From assembly GCF_035917275.1 (NCBI RefSeq), contig NZ_CP108509.1:1240001-1304000 (forward strand): a stretch of 64,000 bases of DNA, given 5' to 3'. The stretch comes from Streptomyces sp. NBC_01237. GTDB lineage: Bacteria > Actinomycetota > Actinomycetes > Streptomycetales > Streptomycetaceae. Within the stretch, counting starts at the first letter, position 1, and each line of letters begins with the position of its first letter. The position numbers and the translations under genes were made by a program. Below are positions 61,035 to 64,000 of this stretch, piece by piece. The notes under the pieces are model-generated. The model saw only the letters and a program-made list of their open reading frames with translations, was not told the origin of the DNA and ran no database searches.

Positions 61035-62279
61035 CTACGACCGAGTGCCCAGCAGTACAGGAACGTCCAGCCGGCCATTGAGCATGAGGGAGGGGAAGTG
61101 CTGGAGGGCTGCGGCGGGTACGGCGATACGGATGCCCGGGAATCGTTCGAACAGTGCAGGCAGCGCTGTGGTGGCTTCGAGTCGGGCCAGCGGCGCACCG
61201 ATGCACACATGAGGTCCGTGACCGAAGCCGGTGTGTCCGCCTTGCGGGCGTCGGGTGATGTCGAAGGTGGACGCCTCAGGACCGTAGCGTTCAGGGTCGC
61301 GGCCCATGGCCAGATAGTTGACCAGCAGAGGGTCTCCGCGCCGTACATCCGCGTCGCCGATCCGCACGGTCTGCGTGGCGTAGCGAGCAAAGAATGAGGC
61401 GAGGGGAGCGTCGTAGCGCAGGATTTCCTCGACAGCACCGGCCCACAGTGCCGGGTCTTCCGACGCGCAACGCAGTTGCTCAGGGTGGGCGAGCAGCGCA
61501 CGAAGACCATTGACCAAGACGTGCACCGTGGTTTCGTGGCCCGCCCCGATCACCACCAGGAGGGTGCCGATCAACTCCTCGTCGGAGTAGGGTTCGTCGG
61601 CGCAAGCGGCCAGCAAGCCGCTGACGAGATCATCCCCGGCCTCCATCCGGCGACGAGTAATCAACTCGGTGATGAGCTCACGGATTCCCCGGACAGCGGC
61701 ACTCTTCCGCTCGGCGGTCACGGCTTCACTGAAGAAGTCCTCGAACAGCACGCGCAACGTCTCATGCCAGCCCTCTGGGATCCCCAATAAAGCGCCAATG
61801 ACCTTCATCGGAACCTGGAACGCGAAAAGGGTGCGGTAGTCGACGATCCCTCCGTCGCTGGCCGCGGATGCCTCGGCAAGTCGGTCCAGTTGCTCCTCGA
61901 CGATGGCGCTCACCCGGCCACGCAGAGCTTCCACTCGTGTCGGCGTGAGTGTCCGGGCGAGCGGGGCCCTCAGTCGGCGATGCTCCACGCCGTCCACGGT
62001 GATCATGCTACGTGGCGTGTCCACGACGGCCCGCAAAGGCCAATCCGCCGGGACCTCTCCACGCTGCCAGGCGTGCCATACAGCGATGTCCTTCACGAAG
62101 CGAGGGTCGACCAGCAGTGCCCGCCCCAACGCGTCGGACGTCACCACCCAGGCAGCCAAGCCGCCTGGGAGCTCGACAGGGACAAGCGGTCCGAAGTGCC
62201 GGAGACGAGCCGCTTGACGGTGCAGATCACCGTCGGAGGGGGCGATCCGGAGAGCGGGGCGGGACAAGGCCAGATCCAC
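61035..62279 (-). CDS. Cytochrome P450
   Basis: 414 residues, normal for bacterial P450s. The I-helix oxygen motif is VIGAGHETT, the K-helix ExxR is EEILRYDAP, and the heme loop GFGHGPHVCIGAPLAR has Cys359. It is soluble and needs a ferredoxin and a reductase, neither of which is encoded nearby. It lies alone among transposon remnants, so it may be cargo of an older element. Many CYP105/107-like enzymes in Streptomyces hydroxylate natural products or xenobiotics; a phenolic substrate of the island is possible. Start ATG 62279. Confidence 0.9.
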   Translation of the reverse strand: MDLALSRPALRIAPSDGDLHRQAARLRHFGPLVPVELPGGLAAWVVTSDALGRALLVDPRFVKDIAVWHAWQRGEVPADWPLRAVVDTPRSMITVDGVEHRRLRAPLARTLTPTRVEALRGRVSAIVEEQLDRLAEASAASDGGIVDYRTLFAFQVPMKVIGALLGIPEGWHETLRVLFEDFFSEAVTAERKSAAVRGIRELITELITRRRMEAGDDLVSGLLAACADEPYSDEELIGTLLVVIGAGHETTVHVLVNGLRALLAHPEQLRCASEDPALWAGAVEEILRYDAPLASFFARYATQTVRIGDADVRRGDPLLVNYLAMGRDPERYGPEASTFDITRRPQGGHTGFGHGPHVCIGAPLARLEATTALPALFERFPGIRIAVPAAALQHFPSLMLNGRLDVPVLLGTRS

Positions 62280-62521
62280 GGGCGGTACTCCGTTTACCTA
62301 GGGGGGCAGGAAGGGGTAGGCCCCTGCTGTTTCCTCGCACCAGCATGAGGGAAATCGCACTCACGACGAAAGTGTCTCGGCTGAACTGCCGAGGCCAGCC
62401 TCAAAAGGATCAGTGAACCCTCGGGCGACAGAGCTCGGCACGTCGTGATCTGAGTCCACACGGCATGTCTCGTGCTCAGAGATGGGTGTCAAAGCCCACA
62501 GTGCCCAGTGCCCGAAGCTGG

Positions 62522-63118
62522 TCAGGGCCGTGGCGGCACCCGCACGAGACTGTCTCCCGCTCTCCTGGGTATCGGGGCCATGGATGGCTCCGACCCCAGG
62601 TGAGACCAAGGCGCGTTCTCCGATTCTCCGTCGACAGCGGACGACCGACCCCGGCTCATGTCGGCACTGCACAGCGAGACCCCGCACCATCGCCCGGGGT
62701 CTTGTGCTGTCGGCTGCGGTGACTGTTGGTGGTTCAGGTCGGGGGCGGCCTGGAGACGGTCGAGGCGTTCGTAGAGCGCGCGGACGAGGCGGGCCCGGTT
62801 CTGCACACTGCGCAGGGTGCCCTGGTGGGCTGTGTCGAGGCGGCGTTGTGTTTCGGCGAGGATGATCTCGGCCAGGGCGCGGGGCCCGGTGTCCTCGTCG
62901 AGGAGATCGGCATGGTGGCGGACGTCGGTGGCGACGGCGCGGGCGTAGCCGGTCAGCTGCAGGGCGATCTGCTCGAAGTCGTGCGGGGTGAGAGCGGCCG
63001 GGTCGGTCCAGGACAGGACTGCGGCGACCAAGCGTTCGTAGGGGGCGCGGTCCAGGGGTAACCGGGCTCCGAACATCCCGTGCGGGTCGTAAAGCACGGT
63101 GTGCGTGTTCGGTTTCAT
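62522..63118 (-). CDS. DUF6415-like accessory protein
   Basis: 198 codons. LTGYARAVATDVRHHADLLD, GPRALAEIILAETQRRLDTA and RSVQNRARLVRALYERLDRL look like the alpha-helical DUF6415 proteins, small Streptomyces accessory proteins often annotated with natural-product genes. The real protein may end near residue 125: after DLNHQQSPQP the frame runs through a hairpin repeat (62677-62702) and loses plausible codon use. Function is not known. Confidence 0.5.
   Translation of the reverse strand: MKPNTHTVLYDPHGMFGARLPLDRAPYERLVAAVLSWTDPAALTPHDFEQIALQLTGYARAVATDVRHHADLLDEDTGPRALAEIILAETQRRLDTAHQGTLRSVQNRARLVRALYERLDRLQAAPDLNHQQSPQPTAQDPGRWCGVSLCSADMSRGRSSAVDGESENAPWSHLGSEPSMAPIPRRAGDSLVRVPPRP
62688..62714. 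repeat. Hairpin repeat, copy 1
   Basis: A 27-base segment starting CATCGCCCGGGGTC recurs at 63414-63440 with one difference. Here AGACCCCG (62677-62684) pairs with CGGGGTCT (62695-62702) to form an 8-bp stem. Each copy lies near the 3' end of a small minus-strand accessory gene, so it may be a shared terminator. Confidence 0.6.
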
Positions 63119-63390
63119 CAGCCCTCACCCCGGGTGGTTTCTCCTGGTCACCGGCGGCCGGCCGCCACCTGATGATCATTCGCCACCGTCACCCCCGCCG
63201 GATGGGTCTCCCCCGATTGCAACCTTATGCAACCCCCACTCACCCGCTCCGGACCAGGACGGCACGCCGGGACATCCTGGCAGGAATGCCACCCTCGCGC
63301 GGCACAAACAGGGAACTGCCGGAGCGGACACCGGCACGGCCGGGCGGTGTGGGACACCGGCCTGTCCGGTCGTTGAACCAGGTGGACGCG

Positions 63391-63711
63391 TCAGTGCGCA
63401 GAGAGGCCCCGGGCATCGCCCGGGGTCTCGTGCTGTCGGCGTGGTGTGCTCGTGGGTCGGGCGGGCTGGAGGCCGGCGGTCACGAGGCTGCGGATCATCT
63501 GTGCGCGGTCAGGTGCCCTCGGCCGCGGCCCGTGCGTCCAGAGGGCCGCCAGGACGTCGTCCGGGAGCCGGGTCCCGGCCTTCGTGCCCACCGCGGGGCG
63601 CCCGCCGACACTCGTGGGGCCGCACTCCTCCTCCACCGGGCCGAACAACATCTCCACGACGACGTCGTCCGCGTTGCGCTGCAGCCAGTCCTTCGCAGCA
63701 GCGTCACCCAT
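63391..63711 (-). CDS. Small ribbon-helix-helix-like protein
   Basis: 106 residues from the ATG at 63711. The C-terminal half GTKAGTRLPDDVLAALWTHG followed by RAQMIRSLVTAGLQ resembles ribbon-helix-helix DNA-binding proteins (RLPxxLxxxL...RxxxIRxLVxxGL). The N-terminal half MGDAAAKDWLQRNADDVVVE is acidic. The last 15 codons run through the second hairpin repeat. Could be a plasmid- or element-type regulator or an antitoxin-like protein with no partner visible. Function not known. Confidence 0.45.
   Translation of the reverse strand: MGDAAAKDWLQRNADDVVVEMLFGPVEEECGPTSVGGRPAVGTKAGTRLPDDVLAALWTHGPRPRAPDRAQMIRSLVTAGLQPARPTSTPRRQHETPGDARGLSAH
63414..63440. repeat. Hairpin repeat, copy 2
   Basis: Same 27-base unit as at 62688-62714 (one mismatch), 726 bp away in the same orientation. 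Its stem is CCCCGGGC (63407-63414) with GCCCGGGG (63418-63425) around a 3-base loop. Confidence 0.6.
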
Positions 63712-63788
63712 GAACGTGCAGCCGCCTGCGGACGCCGAAACCGTTGTCCTGACGGCTGCTCCGAGGAAGAGGCGTAGGTCCTTCGGCC

Positions 63789-64000
63789 TCAGGAGGTGCG
63801 GTGGACTCCGCCTTCCGCGCTGGTGACTCGCCATTCGCCGCTCTCGCGGGTCAGGTGAATAGCCATGGACGCTTTGGGGTTCTTGTTCACGGTCGTCACG
63901 ATGGCGGTGTTGTCACTGGCAGGTTCGACGACTCGGCCTCCCACCCCTCTGCGAAAGCACGCTGGTCCTCCGGAACGGTGCTTGCCTCTGCCTCGGCCTT
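63789..64000 (-). pseudogene. C-terminal part of an unidentified protein, probably frameshifted, cut by the window edge
   Basis: The C-terminus in one frame, PASDNTAIVTTVNKNPKASM and then ESGEWRVTSAEGG, is well-formed protein ending at TGA (63789-63791). In the last 80 bp towards the edge the convincing frame is another one (EDQRAFAEGWEAE). A one-base shift near 63920 would join them. It resembles the tail of small secreted lipoprotein-like proteins; the family is not certain. Confidence 0.4.

Overview
The window is high-GC actinobacterial DNA and looks like a Streptomyces chromosome arm. The evidence is GC-rich third codon positions, frequent GTG starts, ATGA/GTGA gene overlaps, a DUF5133 protein, an ABC sugar importer without its own ATPase, and a tRNA-Thr(CGT) 3' end whose sequence fits Streptomyces. 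Names rest on motifs and family knowledge read by eye; no database search was possible.

1-9 kb: edge of a natural-product region. It holds deoxysugar genes (2,3-dehydratase, 3-ketoreductase, a gutted glucose-1-phosphate thymidylyltransferase, 4,6-dehydratase), a class-II aminoacyl-tRNA-synthetase-like gene, a small LuxR regulator, an ABC ATPase without a permease, and a divergent argininosuccinate synthase.

9-23 kb: core-like chromosome. A zinc-ribbon-containing sugar epimerase, a two-component system, a GT2/DUF2064/methyltransferase operon, a membrane-anchored molybdopterin oxidoreductase, a multi-pass membrane protein, DUF5133, a HAD phosphatase, a fused DhaK-DhaL kinase and a PAQR/hemolysin III protein. 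The response regulator is frameshifted by three tandem copies of a 47-bp unit.

23.8 kb: a strong terminator next to a 43-bp tRNA-Thr 3' fragment. This looks like one attachment site of an integrated island that runs rightwards and past the window end.

23.9-55 kb: a catabolic island in three blocks. First, L-rhamnose catabolism (lutA remnant, rhaB, rhaD, rhaI, LacI regulator). Second, a 12-gene minus-strand aromatic ring-cleavage operon (FAD monooxygenases, extradiol and gentisate dioxygenases, three FAH-fold hydrolases, cyclase-family hydrolase, amidohydrolase, CoA transferase, SDR) with a divergent LysR and an MFS exporter/importer. Third, rhamnoside uptake and hydrolysis (LacI, binding protein, two permeases, alpha-L-rhamnosidase, secreted GH3 glycosidase). 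Sandwiching an aromatic-ring operon between two rhamnose modules suggests that the island digests rhamnosylated plant phenolics, perhaps flavonoid glycosides such as naringin or rutin: sugars are removed and the aglycone ring is opened. This is an inference.

55-64 kb: decaying accessory DNA. A frameshifted cupin gene, an RpiR regulator with duplicated operators and its EamA transporter, fragments of an integrase-like protein, adenosine deaminase and IS5/IS3/Tn3 transposases, an orphan cytochrome P450, and small Streptomyces-type accessory genes separated by a repeated hairpin.
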